The notes under the pieces were generated by a model that had not been told where the DNA came from, did no database searches, and worked only from the letters and a program-made list of their open reading frames with translations. From assembly GCA_033063855.1 (NCBI GenBank), contig CP093831.1, positions 4,836,001 to 4,900,000 on the forward strand: 64,000 nucleotides of DNA. The letters are read 5' to 3'. Positions within the stretch are counted from its first letter, which is position 1, and each line of letters starts with the position of its first letter. The position numbers were made by a program, and so were the translations under genes. The stretch is from Smittia aterrima (lineage: Eukaryota > Arthropoda > Insecta > Diptera > Chironomidae). Below, piece by piece: positions 1 to 12,200 of this stretch.

Positions 1-393
1 ACGACAAATCTCCTCTAACGATGATCGATCCCGATTCACTCGGAAGCTCTCGAAGAATTGCTTGAAGCAAACTGCTTTTACCTGCTCCAACATGACCAAC
101 AACGCCCACAAGAATTCCTCTCTTCACATCCAAAGAAATATCGCTCAAAGTCAACTTCTCATCTGACTCGTTAAACTTTTCTGCATTTTCAGAAACTGTT
201 GAGATTCCATTTGACTTTTTCGATCTTTTCTTCTCCGGGACTTTCAAACTTTCTTCCACTGTCGTCCATCGGCAATTGACATTGCGAAGAGACAACGCAA
301 TATTCTCGTGAAGATGAGAATCGGAATTCAACAAATTTTCCTTTTCGATCTTTTCTCCATTTCGTTTTAAATTGTTCATCAATTTTTCTTTTT
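1..393. repeat. near-identical tract shared with ABCC copy 2 (partner 4956-5348)
   Basis: By hand alignment, 1-393 differs from 4956-5348 at only four bases (29, two near 135, and 182), about 99% identity. From 394 on identity falls at once to about 75% over the next 80 bp. The tract covers the linker before NBD1 and the Walker A region. It continues to the window edge, so its left boundary is unknown. Confidence 0.9.
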
Positions 394-1805
394 TGATAGA
401 AATGTTAGAAATCTCTTTCTCTTCATGTTCCAAGAAGTTTTGTAATCTTCTCAATGAAACTAGAACTTCAGCAAATTCTGTAATAGCGCGAACAAACTGT
501 TGTCCCACGACAGTCGCGATTATGTTGAAATAAGAAGAAACAACAAACACTTTCGATGCTGTAAGTTGATCTCCCAAAAGTATTATCGCCATCATCGTGC
601 AAAAGAGAGCTGATCGAGTTGTGAACAACATAAAAGTCATAAAAATTCCTCTGACATACGAAGCCTTGCGAATGAAGACGAGTTCCTGGTCACGTGCGAT
701 GTGAATCAATTTCTCGAAAGGCTTTTCCCAAGCGTAAAGTTTCAGCACAAGAATTCCATTAATGATTTCATCCATCAATCGAATTCTTTTATCAGTTCTT
801 AAGGCAGTTTGAAGTCTGTAACTTGCAGACAATTTTCCAATAAACGATTGCAATATCGTGATGACACCAACGACTATCATTCCTATCAGCCCCGCAATTC
901 CAGCTTCTCGATAAAGAAGAACTCCCACGATGATTGATAAAAGTGGGCCTGTCCAAAGTGTGTGAAGAAAAACACTTGCCATATCAAATCGCGAGACATC
1001 GTTTGATAACAAATTGACAACTTTTCCAACGCTCGTGTTTCCCAGCGATGAGCATGATAACTTCAATGACTTGCGGTATATTAATGAGCATGTAGCAATT
1101 CTAACCTTCATTCCATTAAGTTGCGAGTTGTTCTTGCCTTGATTAGCCAATATTGTGCTTAGCAAACTAACAGCAACTAACGCTCCCGCGTAGACAAAAG
1201 CTGAATCTCGAGATGTTTGTGAGTTGGGACTGAAATATTCCAGAAACAATCCAAGACAAATTGGTTGCAGCAATCTGATTAAAATATCGTTAACGAAGTG
1301 AAATAATCCGGTCAGAGCATATTCGCGCCAAAATGTGACAGCGATTGCTTTGATCAACGAAGGTTTCTTCCTATCAACTCTCTGCTTTGTCCATTCTCTG
1401 AAACACAGATTTGCAGTAATGAATAATGTTAAAACGTGATGAGATGTGAGATGTCAAGTTCATAGGAATTGGAGTAACGACCTTGAAAAAAATGATAAGC
1501 GTTTTGCCTTATCATTGTCAACAACAAAAAGTTGCTGCTCCAAGCGTGTAATACTCGTCGAGTATGTCGCACGAAAATGTCACTTACTCATCACTTTTTT
1601 ATATCTAACGGTTAACTTACGTTTCTAAGCGATCTCCTAGCGATCCGCTCTCTTGCGACTTAAGAGGTTTGTAGAGATCGTTGATCTCAAGAATTTTATT
1701 GCGACCTTTCCTAAATAAGTCCAGCATATACCAAAAAGTTAAAATTGAGAAAACGTTTGCATTCGCTCTAGGGCAATCAGCAGTGGGACGTTCACTCTGC
1801 TCCAT
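1..1805 (-). CDS. ABCC4/MRP4-like ABC transporter, copy 1 (partial, 3' end off window)
   Basis: ATP-driven exporter of the ABCC (MRP4) type in the plasma membrane; such proteins export organic anions and conjugates. Seen: exon 1 at 1805-1621 (starts MEQSERPTAD, ends at a GTAAGT donor, phase 2), then exon 2 from 1397 (after TTTCAG), open to base 1. It encodes the first transmembrane domain (NDV..F and VRIATCSLIYRKSLKL loops) and the start of nucleotide-binding domain 1 with Walker A GHVGAGKSS. The rest of NBD1, TMD2 and NBD2 would lie left of the window. Exon 1 has the same length (185 bp) and splice phase as the downstream paralogue at 2414-6857, so the two are tandem duplicates. No stop or frameshift is seen, so it looks intact as far as visible. 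Bases 1-393 are almost identical to copy 2 while the rest is much more diverged. Substrate unknown. Confidence 0.9.
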
Positions 1806-2413
1806 GATTCACACGCGACTGTTTGAATAAATGTGATAGCGCTGTTGTGACAACTTAAATGACTTTTTATTTAAACAAATTAATTTACACGCAACCGTCA
1901 GAAAATAAAAACTTCTCAGATTGAACAAGTGGACCGTGAAGAATATTCATCCGATACAAAACAATCTTCGATAATAAATGTTTCATTTTTATTTTAAAAC
2001 TTTTACTAATACTGATTCTTCTTTTTGTAGAGACAAATGGAAGATTTCAACTTGCGCTTGAGTGTGCAAACTTTTTTTTATCATCAAACGTAAACAGAAA
2101 TGACAAGCTAGTCGCCACTTGGGAATTCCAGATATTTAATATAAATTAAGAGTCTCAATTAAGTTTTTATTGTCTCTAAAAAGATATCACACTGAATCGA
2201 ATTACTTTATTTAAGTCACTTTGTTACATATTTTTGATCGCAAAGAAAGAATTTAAGCTTTTCACAGCTCATTTTGAAAATTCGGTAAAAATGTAGAAAC
2301 TTTCACTCTAAGTGATTAAGATTAAGATCCATTGGGACAGATTTGTAGAACGGAAACCTTGACGATTTGTTGATATTCTTAGCTCAATGGATAATTTCAG
2401 AAAATCTCGATGA
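1806..2413. other. intergenic: copy 1 promoter and copy 2 3' end
   Basis: AT-rich, no gene seen. It holds the upstream region of ABCC copy 1 and the 3' untranslated region of copy 2. The bases just upstream of both ATGs resemble each other (CAGT..G.GTGAA.CATG on the minus strand), a remnant of the duplication. AATAAA occurs on the minus strand near 2166-2171 and 2207-2213, either of which could end copy 2. Confidence 0.6.
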
Positions 2414-5400
2414 TTATTTATTTTTCTTTGCCAGCTGAATTAAGTTTGTACTTTCATCAGGACCAGTGGCTTTAACCATTTCAGAAAAGATTCCTCCTTC
2501 GATCTCGAGAAGATTCAATGGAGTGTCGAACTCTGCGACTTTTCCGAAGTTCATGACGAGAATCTTGTCACTGTCCATTACTGTGTGCAATCTGTGGGCG
2601 ATCGTCATTACTGTGCAATTCTTGAACTTCTCTCGAATTGTTTCTTGAATCAAGGCATCGGTTTCAGGATCGACATTTGCAGTTGCCTCGTCAAGAACCA
2701 GAACTTTGTTATTTCTTAAAATCGCTCGAGCTAAGCAAATTAATTGTCTCTGTCCAACTGAGAAGTTGCTTCCTCCAGCTGCGACTAAAGTTTGAAGACC
2801 TTGAACTTGAAGAGCGGGAATCTTCTTCAATTTTACTTCCTCGAGAGATTTCCACAATAATTCGTCGGGATATTCATCAAATGGATCCAAGTTTCTTCTC
2901 ATAGTTCCAGAAAACAAAACAGGATCTTGTGGAATGATCGAGATTTTTGATCGAAGTTGTTCAAGACTGAGAGTTGATGTCTCGATGTTATCGATTATGA
3001 TTTCTCCTTCAATCTCAGCGATGCGGAAAAGTGATCCAATCAGCGAAGATTTTCCAGCCTGTCAAAAAGAAAATTTAAAAAACTTATTCAAAGAAATATT
3101 TTAACGAACTCACCCCAGTTCGACCAACGATTCCAATTTTCTCGCAAGATTTAACTTCAAAGTTCACACCTCTCAACGCTGGCTCCATTTCTTTCGCGTA
3201 TCGATAGTGAACGTTATTGAACTTGAGTTTTCCTTCTTCCGGCCAAGTTTTCGCGGCCACTTTCTTGACTTCTTTTTCTTCTGATTCAAGATCACGATAT
3301 TCGAGTACTCGCTCAACCGACATCAGTTGATTCATAACTTCGGCGCTTTGTCTGATTCCCCATTGCAACATTGCTGTCAATGTCATTGATTGTGTTATCG
3401 CTAATCCAACAGAAGCTCCGCTGAAGTTCTTCGAGTCGAAGACAAGAAAACTGAACGTCACACAAAGAACGAAAACCATGCACAGACAATCCAAGGCGAA
3501 TCCGAATGCTTGCGATACTGAGATGTACATGTACCAAGCGCCAGTGTGGAGATTCTAAGTTGGCGAAATATAAATTAATCATTGCTCTAGTGAAAGAAAT
3601 AAAATAACTCACTTGATGTTGATCGAATTCTTTCGTAAGAATTTCTTGAGCGTTGAAAGCTCTAACTGTGGTCAAACCGTTGATTGTCGCTGCGAGATGA
3701 ACAAAAGCTGGTGATTTTGCAATTCCCTCGAGACGTTTAATATTTTTCGATGTGCTCAAGTAAAATTTACGAAGGAAAATGAAAATGATGAAAAGAATTC
3801 CAACCGGGACCAGAAATATTGGATTGATAATAGCTGTGATGACGATTGATCCAACGGCCATTAAAATTACTTGAAGAGCATCTAGCATACACTTCGGTAA
3901 CCATTCGTCGATTGAACCCAAATCTTTGCTGAAGCGATTTAAAATTCTTCCTGAAGGATTCACATCAAAGAATCGCATTTTCGTGGAAATGATTCCGTTA
4001 AACGCGATTTTATGAAGATTTCTTGAGGCACCAACTGTGATTGTGTAGAAGAAAATCGATCGAACGATTGCGAAAGTGAACAAAGACACGATGAGAAACC
4101 CTCCGACGTAAATCAAAGTATCAGTTGATAGTAAGGTAGCAGGTTGAACGCTAACCTCTTCTCCGGCTTCTTGAACCCTACGAAGAGTTTCTTGCTGAGT
4201 CCAAAAACTAACCCAATAGTCAGAAGCTGATGCAAGAGCTTGAGTCAAGCCAAATAAGAAAACTGATAATGAGAGTTTGAAAACATTTCCACCAGTTCGC
4301 AGATAATTCAAAGTTACGTTTCCTTTAACTTTTCCTTTTGACATTTCTTCAACATTTGTTTGCTTTTCATGTTCTTCCTTTTCAGGTTCAGCCAAGTCTT
4401 CCTTTGAAGATTTCACAGATGATCTCGACGATGAACGCGAAAGTGATCTCGATCGATTGATTTCTTCTTCTGCTTCTTCGGCGAGTTTCGAAATATCTAC
4501 TCCAGAGTTAGCCAAGTCTTCGGGTTTTCCTTGACGTTCGATTTTTCCATCTTTCATGACAACCAACCAGTTTGCATTCTTGAGAAAATGAACTTGATGC
4601 GTCACGAGAATTCGCGTCGCGTGGTGTTTTCCTAAGAAGCCGTGAGACGACAGACATTGTTCGAATAAATGTTTTCCGACATGAGCGTCAACAGCTGAGA
4701 GTGGATCGTCGAGAAGATAAATTTCTGCTTTTCTGTACAAAGCTCTCGCCAAACTCACTCGCGCCTTCTGTCCTCCAGATAACGAACTGCCTCGCTCTCC
4801 AATTAAAGATTGATCACCAAACTCGAACATCTCGAAATCTTTTCGCAAAGCACAAGCATTGACGACTTCGTCGTAACGTTCTTTCTCCATTTCTTGTCCA
4901 AACAAAATATTCTGTCGAATGGATCCTGAGAACACCCAAGGCTCTTGAGTTGCGAACGACAAATCTCCTCTAACGATGATCGAACCCGATTCACTCGGAA
5001 GCTCTCGAAGAATTGCTTGAAGCAAACTGCTTTTACCTGCTCCAACATGACCAACAACGCCCACAAGAATTCCTCTCTTCACATCCAAATTAATATCGCT
5101 CAAAGTCAACTTCTCATCTGACTCGTTAAACTTTTCAGCATTTTCAGAAACTGTTGAGATTCCATTTGACTTTTTCGATCTTTTCTTCTCCGGGACTTTC
5201 AAACTTTCTTCCACTGTCGTCCATCGGCAATTGACATTGCGAAGAGACAACGCAATATTCTCGTGAAGATGAGAATCGGAATTCAACAAATTTTCCTTTT
5301 CGATCTTTTCTCCATTTCGTTTTAAATTGTTCATCAATTTTTCTTTTTCACTTGGAATATGAGTCAAAGCTTTCTCTTCATATTCCAAAAATTGTTGCAA

Positions 5401-6857
5401 TCTTTTCATCGCCACCAGAGCTTCAGCAATTTCTGCGATTCCACGAACAAACATTTGGCTCATAATTTGACTCATGATTGCGAAGTAAGTTGAGATAACG
5501 AAAACCTTCGATGCTGTAAGCTGATCACCCAGAACCACGATTGACATCATTGTGCAAAAAAGAGCTGATCGAGTTGTAAATAATACGAAAGTCATGTAAA
5601 GAGCGCGAACATAAGAATTTTTCTTAATAACTTGCAACTCTTTATCACGAGCGTATTGAATGAGTTTCTTGAATGGTTTCTCCCAGGCGTAAAGCTTGAT
5701 GACTTGAATTCCGTTAATTATTTCGTCCATGAGACGAACACGCTCATCAGTTCTTAAGGCAGTTTGAAGTCGAAAGATCGAAGACAATTTTCCTGTGTAT
5801 GATTGAATTGGCGTGACGACAGCGATGACAATCATTCCAATAATTCCTGGTACTCCGACTTCTCGATACAAAAGAGCTCCGACGATGATTGTCAATAGCG
5901 GAGCAAGCCACATTGAATGAAGAAAAACACTTACGATGTCGAAACGTGATACATCATTTGATAACAAATTGACAACTTTTCCAACGCTTGTGTTTCCCAA
6001 TGCAGTGCTCGATAGCTTCAATGACTTGCGGTATATCAACGAGCAAGTAGCAACTCGTACTTTCATTCCATTTACAAACGATCCGAGAATATATTGATTG
6101 ATTGAGATAGCGCTGATTGCACTTAGTGAAACTAAGGCTCCCGCGTACATAAAAGCTGAATCTCGAGTTGTCTTCGAATCTGGGCTAAAGTATTCTAGAA
6201 GATAGCCGAGGAAGATCGGCTGGCTTAATCTCAGAACAATGTCATTGAAGAATTGTATAAAACCCAGCCATGCGTACTCTTTCCAAAACGTTCTAGCAAT
6301 GGCTTTGATCAACGATGGCTTTTTTCGTCCGTTCACTTGCTTTGTCCAGTTGCTGAAACGTAAAGAGAGATTGCGATTGAGCAAAGTTATGAAACACATC
6401 ATTCAGACACAACAAATGTGAAGCCGGTTCACATTCGCGGCTTTTTTCATCATCATTTTCGTCAGAGATTTGACCTTCGCGTTTTATGCTTAATCACGAT
6501 TTAGAATTCTGTCGTCTTAATTGTCTTTGTAAATATTTTTTGCTTTATCATTTTGTTTGGTTTTTTATCTGCACTTGACATTTCCACGTTGCGATAAAAT
6601 ATGACTCAAATAATTACAATTCTTTGTTTAAAATTTATTAGTGTCGAATTAAAGATTAATCATTAAACTCACTTCTCTAATCTATCTCCTAACGATCCGC
6701 TTTCATCGGCCTTGAGAGGTTTAAAAAGATCACTGATCTCTAACACTTTGCTGTATCCCTTCTTAAATAATCCTATCGAATACCAAAACGTCAGAACAGA
6801 AAGAACGTTCGCTTTTTCTCTTGGATTTTCAGCGAATTTCTGATCGCTCTGCTCCAT
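2414..6857 (-). CDS. ABCC4/MRP4-like ABC transporter, copy 2 (complete)
   Basis: Full-length ABCC exporter, 1336 aa over four exons: 6857-6673, 6352-3613, 3554-3114, 3058-2414; all introns GT-AG and frame-consistent. Human ABCC4 is about 1325 aa. Domains in order: TMD1 (about residues 80-400), NBD1 with Walker A GHVGAGKSS (about 496), signature LSGGQ (about 584) and Walker B IYLLDDPLSAVD; a linker with SRSLSRSSSRSS; TMD2; NBD2 with Walker A GRTGAGKSS split by the last intron (about 1122), signature FSVGQRQL (about 1220) and Walker B VLVLDEATANVD. The SVGQ form of the second signature is usual for ABCC4. There is no N-terminal TMD0, so this is a short MRP. The start MEQSDQKF fits the family and has a TCAGTT initiator-like motif 12-17 bp upstream. 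It lies 608 bp downstream of copy 1 on the same strand. Substrate is not readable from sequence. Confidence 0.95.
4956..5348. repeat. near-identical tract shared with ABCC copy 1 (partner 1-393)
   Basis: Counterpart of the 1-393 tract; four differences in 393 bp, with an abrupt loss of identity at 5349. It encodes the linker and start of NBD1 including Walker A. Confidence 0.9.
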
Positions 6858-9220
6858 GCTTCACGCTCAACTGATCGTGTGAGATATTTGTCAACGAAGT
6901 GTATCACCATCCAATTAAACTTTATTTCTCACAAATTACTTTGCAAATGTTATGTTGGTCGCTGTTTAATAAATTTCAATCGTAGCTCTGTCGTCACAGA
7001 AAATTTTCAAGTTCATGACTCCACGAGATTTTCACAAATGTTTGATTTTTTCAGTGTTGGTGCCGTAACAAAAAGAAATTAAATGACTTTCCCTCTGCTG
7101 AAAAATATGCTTTAGAAATAAGACAGAACTGATAAGATAGTCAAATTCTTTTTTTATTCCGCGAAACTAACAACAGTGCCACACGATTCACAGCTGGAGC
7201 AGAACTGCTTGATGAGAATTTTCGCGAGAGTCTTATTCAATTCATTTGTCTGATATCATTGATGCACGTTTAAACAGAAATATTTGGTAATTTTTCCTAG
7301 AAGTGGACTCTGTTCACCGGCAAAAATAAATATTTCTGAAATGTTTAATAAATTCACAAAATTCTTTTCCTAAAATATGTTCCATATCAATTTTTAAATA
7401 AAATATTTTTCAGCCATAATTTAAATATTCCTCGTTTCAAATTTTCAGAAAAAAGCGCCAACGTATTTCAAATGAAACATACCCCCGAAAGATGCAAACG
7501 GGGCCAGATAACTTTTCTGGCTCGATATTCGCCAGATATTCGCGTCATTTTATATAGTTTTACGGACTCAAAAATTCTTATTAAAAAGAATGTGATTACT
7601 ATGTGAAAAAGATTAAATTAAAGAAAAATTTCACGACAAACAACTTTGAGAATGCCCAAAGAATGAAAGTTGATAGAATTTAGCGTCGTAAGTGTATTTA
7701 TTATCGATGAAAATAGCGAAGTTTGAAAAGTGAAAAACTCTGAAGATTTTTAAATGGAGATGATGAAAAAAACTCTAATACATTTGTAGTGTATAACTCG
7801 TAATAAATTGTAAATAGAACGATAGCATAAGTGAAAAGAAATGGATAAAGTCCTTCGAGAACTGATCGAGGAGTGAATAACGTCTCAGTGAAGTTCAGTA
7901 AATCGCTTTTCGGTGAGACGCGAGCGAAGCAGTTTCGGATTGAATCGTTAATTTTCTACTTAGTAGTCAAAAGAGTTCGTGGAATAAATGGTAGAGCAAA
8001 AGTTTAAAGATCTATGAATATTTTCGAATACAAAAATTTATTTGAAGCATCGCAATGGTTTGCAAAAATTGATCGGAGATATTTTTCATACATACACGAA
8101 GCCAGCCATTCTTTCATTTGCTTCTTCCACTTTCCGACCCAACGACGGCAATTTTTTTTCTCATACACATTCGGCTTTCATCAACGAGCGACCGGGGCGA
8201 AAGTAAATTTCGTGCGAAAGTTAAAAGTTAAATTAAATTTCGAAAGGATGCTTGTGGCAATGATTGAAATGAAGCTTGTAATAAGTCCCGTACGTCTCTA
8301 GCGGGCTTGATCATATATTTTACAAGAAATCCGTGTACACAATTACAAGTCGCTCTACACACACTGACGAGTTGGGTTCCATTTTGTTGAAAATATCAGA
8401 GAGAAAAAATATGCTTCTTTCGGATGATTCCCTTGGCTCAAGCACTCAACTTATTTCATCTAATCTTGCAGAAAATGTTGAGTCGACTTTATTTAAGTAA
8501 AATTCCATCGTCAAACTTTTATCGAAATAAGCAAATACTTAGAAATTTGATAAAAACACAGAAGGGCGACTGGTCGTCGGGTGTTAGTTTGTGTTATTAA
8601 TTTCAAAGTAAAAATGATTTTACGCAACAAAACTTTAAGAGAAGTCAAAGAATAATGTTTCAAGATTGGCTCCAGCTTCTAAAGTCCATCCAACCTTATT
8701 GCTCTGGAAGCGATTAGCTCGCAAATCAGAGATCTCTGACATTCTTCTTTTTTCTTTCTCGTTCGCTCGTGTATTTTTCTGTAGAGCGAACGAACAAAAT
8801 ATGAGAAAATGTATGAACAATCATTGCTGTTGGCTTGGTGGATAGTGTGAAAGAAGCAAAGAAAGACAAAACTTGAAGAAAGAAATGCTTCAGAGTGAAT
8901 TGAGGTTAAGCCCGTTTGCTTACAACTCCGACTTAAGTTATTTAACTTTCTCAAAGATCATTCTTTGTTCCTACATCTAACGTTTACGAAAATATTCAGA
9001 GATTTTATTAAAAAAAAATATTTTAATTTCAGTGAATTTTCCACAAAAAATATTCTGCGCGCACTTGAAAAGCTCGTATAAACCAATCGTTACAACAATT
9101 CAAGAAATGAGTGCAGAGCATGTAAATTAATGATAGTGAAAGAAAGTCAGTAATCTTAAATCCCCGTCTGTGAGAGAAGAATAAATTTCTTAAGGATTTA
9201 AGATCTGAATTGTTGAAATC
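6858..9220. other. intergenic: divergent upstream region of ABCC copy 2 and osa
   Basis: No coding gene supported. The right part should hold the osa promoter and 5' leader. A TTTTAATTTCAG at about 9022-9033 could be the acceptor of a leader intron, leaving a short leader exon before the ATG at 9221; the matching upstream exon was not located. A small perfect hairpin (GCCAGA, 7 bp loop, TCTGGC) lies near 7503-7521, followed by two GATATTCGC copies. Reading frames at 8014-8301 and 8635-8954 lack family resemblance. Confidence 0.5.
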
Positions 9221-12200
9221 ATGGCATCACAAGCACCACCAGCAGCGGCACAAGAAAATTTGCTTAGTGATAGTAATCAAAGTTTAAAAGCAAATGATTA
9301 TCAACTGCAAGATTCAGGGCCTAAATTACAAAACGGCGGGCAAATAAATCCCCCGTCTTCTCTTGCGGAGCAGCATGGAAAAGGAATTAAATCTCCGCCA
9401 AGTAATGGCAACAGTGGCGCAGGCCCGCCAAATGAAATATTAGGCCAAGGATATCACCACGATCCTAATATAGGGCCGCCGCTTCAACAACCAACTCAGC
9501 CGGGTCAGCATCACTTGCATCATTCTGGCCCTGGCGAAAAAGATGATATTTTGCAACAGCCACAACATCATCATCAACATCCTGTGTATGGACATCAACC
9601 TATGCATGGTCATCCAATGCACGGGCCCCCTCCGCCCCAGCAACATCTTTCTGGACATCACATGCCCATACACCCTCATCAGCAAAGATATCATTCTCAT
9701 CAAGTTGGCCCGCATGGTCCACATAGCATGCAGCATCCAATTCATCCACATGATCCAAATCAACAACAAATGGATCCATATGGACATTATAGAGGCATGA
9801 TGCCCGCGAGGCCACCTCAGAGATATGGATTGCCTCCACAAGGTCCTGTTCCCCCTCAAAATGCAACACAAAATGTTCCATCTGGTTCTCAACAGCAGCA
9901 ACCTCCCCCTGGTGCTCAACAAGGACCAACTCCAACACTTAATTCACTATTACAATCGCAATCATCGCCACAACAAGCTGGTCCTCAACAACAAGTAGCA
10001 CAACACAGATATCCAAATCAAGGACCATACGATCCGTATGGTCAGCCAGTTAGTGGAAATGGCCCACCACCAATTCCACCAAATTCTGGCCCTTCGTCAC
10101 CAATGCCAACTTTAAACCAATCTCAGCAACAGCCTCAGCAGAACTGGGCTCCGCCACCAAGACCTTATAGTCCTCAACAATATCGCGGACCACCACCGGT
10201 AAGCTTCTCTCAATAAATCTCGAATGAATGCGAAAAGCAAGTGAATGAACCTGAAAATAAGTTTGCGTAATTATTAAACGTTACGAAATGAACTGAGTGA
10301 AGAAGAAAGAGTATTCAGTTGTGATCATATTGTGTTGCTATTATGACTCGTGTTGTTTAAAAGACATTTCGGCGCCGCCACTCAAAATCAAGCACATAAT
10401 ATAAAATCGCTTCAACTTTTCTTTTCCCTTCTATTTTAATATACTTTATATTTTGTTTGTTTTGATACTAAAAACCGGCAATCGAAAAGAAAAAATCCCA
10501 GACACTGAATGTCGCGAGCCTTGAAATTTTCAAATCATCTGACTGAATTGATGATGATAACTTTTCAATGCTACTGATCAGACCCGACAAATAAACACAC
10601 AACAGAAGATACATAAGCAAGTTTTAAAGCTGAACTACAAGTACATGACTCAAATATATTTTGACAATTTTTTTTCGCCTATCGTTAGAAACGCATGAGG
10701 TTTCTCGTTTTATCTTTGTTTCTTTTTCCAAATATAACACGTTTCTCAGTTCTCATTGATCCGGTCTACATTTTCGGGAAAGCCCTTTTTAAATTCTTTA
10801 AAGATGAATCAGAAAAAGGGAAATAAAGAGAAAGGGAAATATGGGAGTACGACCATTTACAACAACAAGAAACCGATCACAGAATAAGTATATAAATATA
10901 AATTAAGAATAAAGCAATTATTGTTGAAACAGGTCAGTAATGCGGCGATTCTTATTCTTTTTTCCGTGGTTTCTGTCTCCGTTTTGATGCTTCAATCTCT
11001 TCGTCATTTTAATCTTTTCTCACAGTTCCGAAATCATCGAAATTAACATTAACAAGTCAAGTCATTTACCCAGAGTAAAATAATCATTTACGCAAAATCC
11101 AAATTGCGATGTAGTCTCTCTCACCTTTCGAATGACAAAGCGAAAATTTCGCAATCAATAATGCATTATTCTGTTATGGCGCATTGCTAATAACCATCAG
11201 AGAATATACAAAAGGTCAGGAACATGTGCTTAACTCCAGAGAGAGAATTTCTGCGTCAAAACGCATGAACCACGTGAACATTTATAGTGTGAGAAATATC
11301 GCCGATGAAAAGTGAACTAACGCTACCGCTTTATGTGCATCAAACTAAATTCAAAACAATTCTCCTAGTACATAAGAGTGTACGTTTATGAAATTGCGGA
11401 TTGTTGTTAAAGTTCTGCTCGAAGTTGCACTTGAAAATTTAACTTTGCCGTGGAATATTATTTTCGTTTAATTTTATTCGTTGATGAAAACGAGAATAAA
11501 AGATTTTCTCTCTTCGAAGACAAACGAGTCGGTTACTTCTTTATTTGTTATTTTTTTCCCTACTTGTTGTGGCAACAAGAAGAAGATTTATTTTTCAAGT
11601 ACAAGGCGAATGAAACAGAAAACTTTATTGCGGTATATAAGCGAAGCGAGTACATAGTCTTGCATATGGAGCGAAGAGTATGATTTATCAAAAAAGAATG
11701 CGAACAAAAATAGTAGCGAAATGGTTTTCCCTTTTATTCACATGTATCACTTTTATTTATTCAAATCTTTGCCCCCTTTAAAAATCAGGAAAAAATTCAA
11801 TGTCGCTTTTACGGTGGAAAAATTGAGAGACGAAATAATAAGACTTTCTTCCAAGTCTTAGGTTAACCACGTGCTCGGGACCTTTCTGAGAAGTTTTATT
11901 TCCTCGCTTTTTACGCTTTCCCTCTTTGTGTATCTTACATGAAAGTAATAAAATGAGGAAACCTTTATAGTCACGTGGATTGGTGTTATATGTTTAAAGG
12001 ACAACAACATGGAATCACGCATGCATTGCAATAATTCCAAAGATGATTTGAGCATGGATATACAATAGGATTCAGTACATAGCTGAGATATGGACAAGCA
12101 CACTACATATCTTTGATATATCAATTTAAAAAATGCTCAACTACCTGACCTTGCTTAACAAAACTGTATAAACAACAATGAAAAAATGTATATGGATTCC

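Noticed and set aside
3313..3612. Continuation of the long ABCC frame past 3613 (tail ending SYESTDVG)
   Set aside because: This is read-through of the intron at 3612-3555 into the wrong frame of exon 3; splicing gives the conserved NLHTGAWYMYISVSQ.
9440..9938. Long antisense open frames opposite the first osa exon
   Set aside because: Shadows of a low-complexity coding exon; the plus-strand frame matches Osa.
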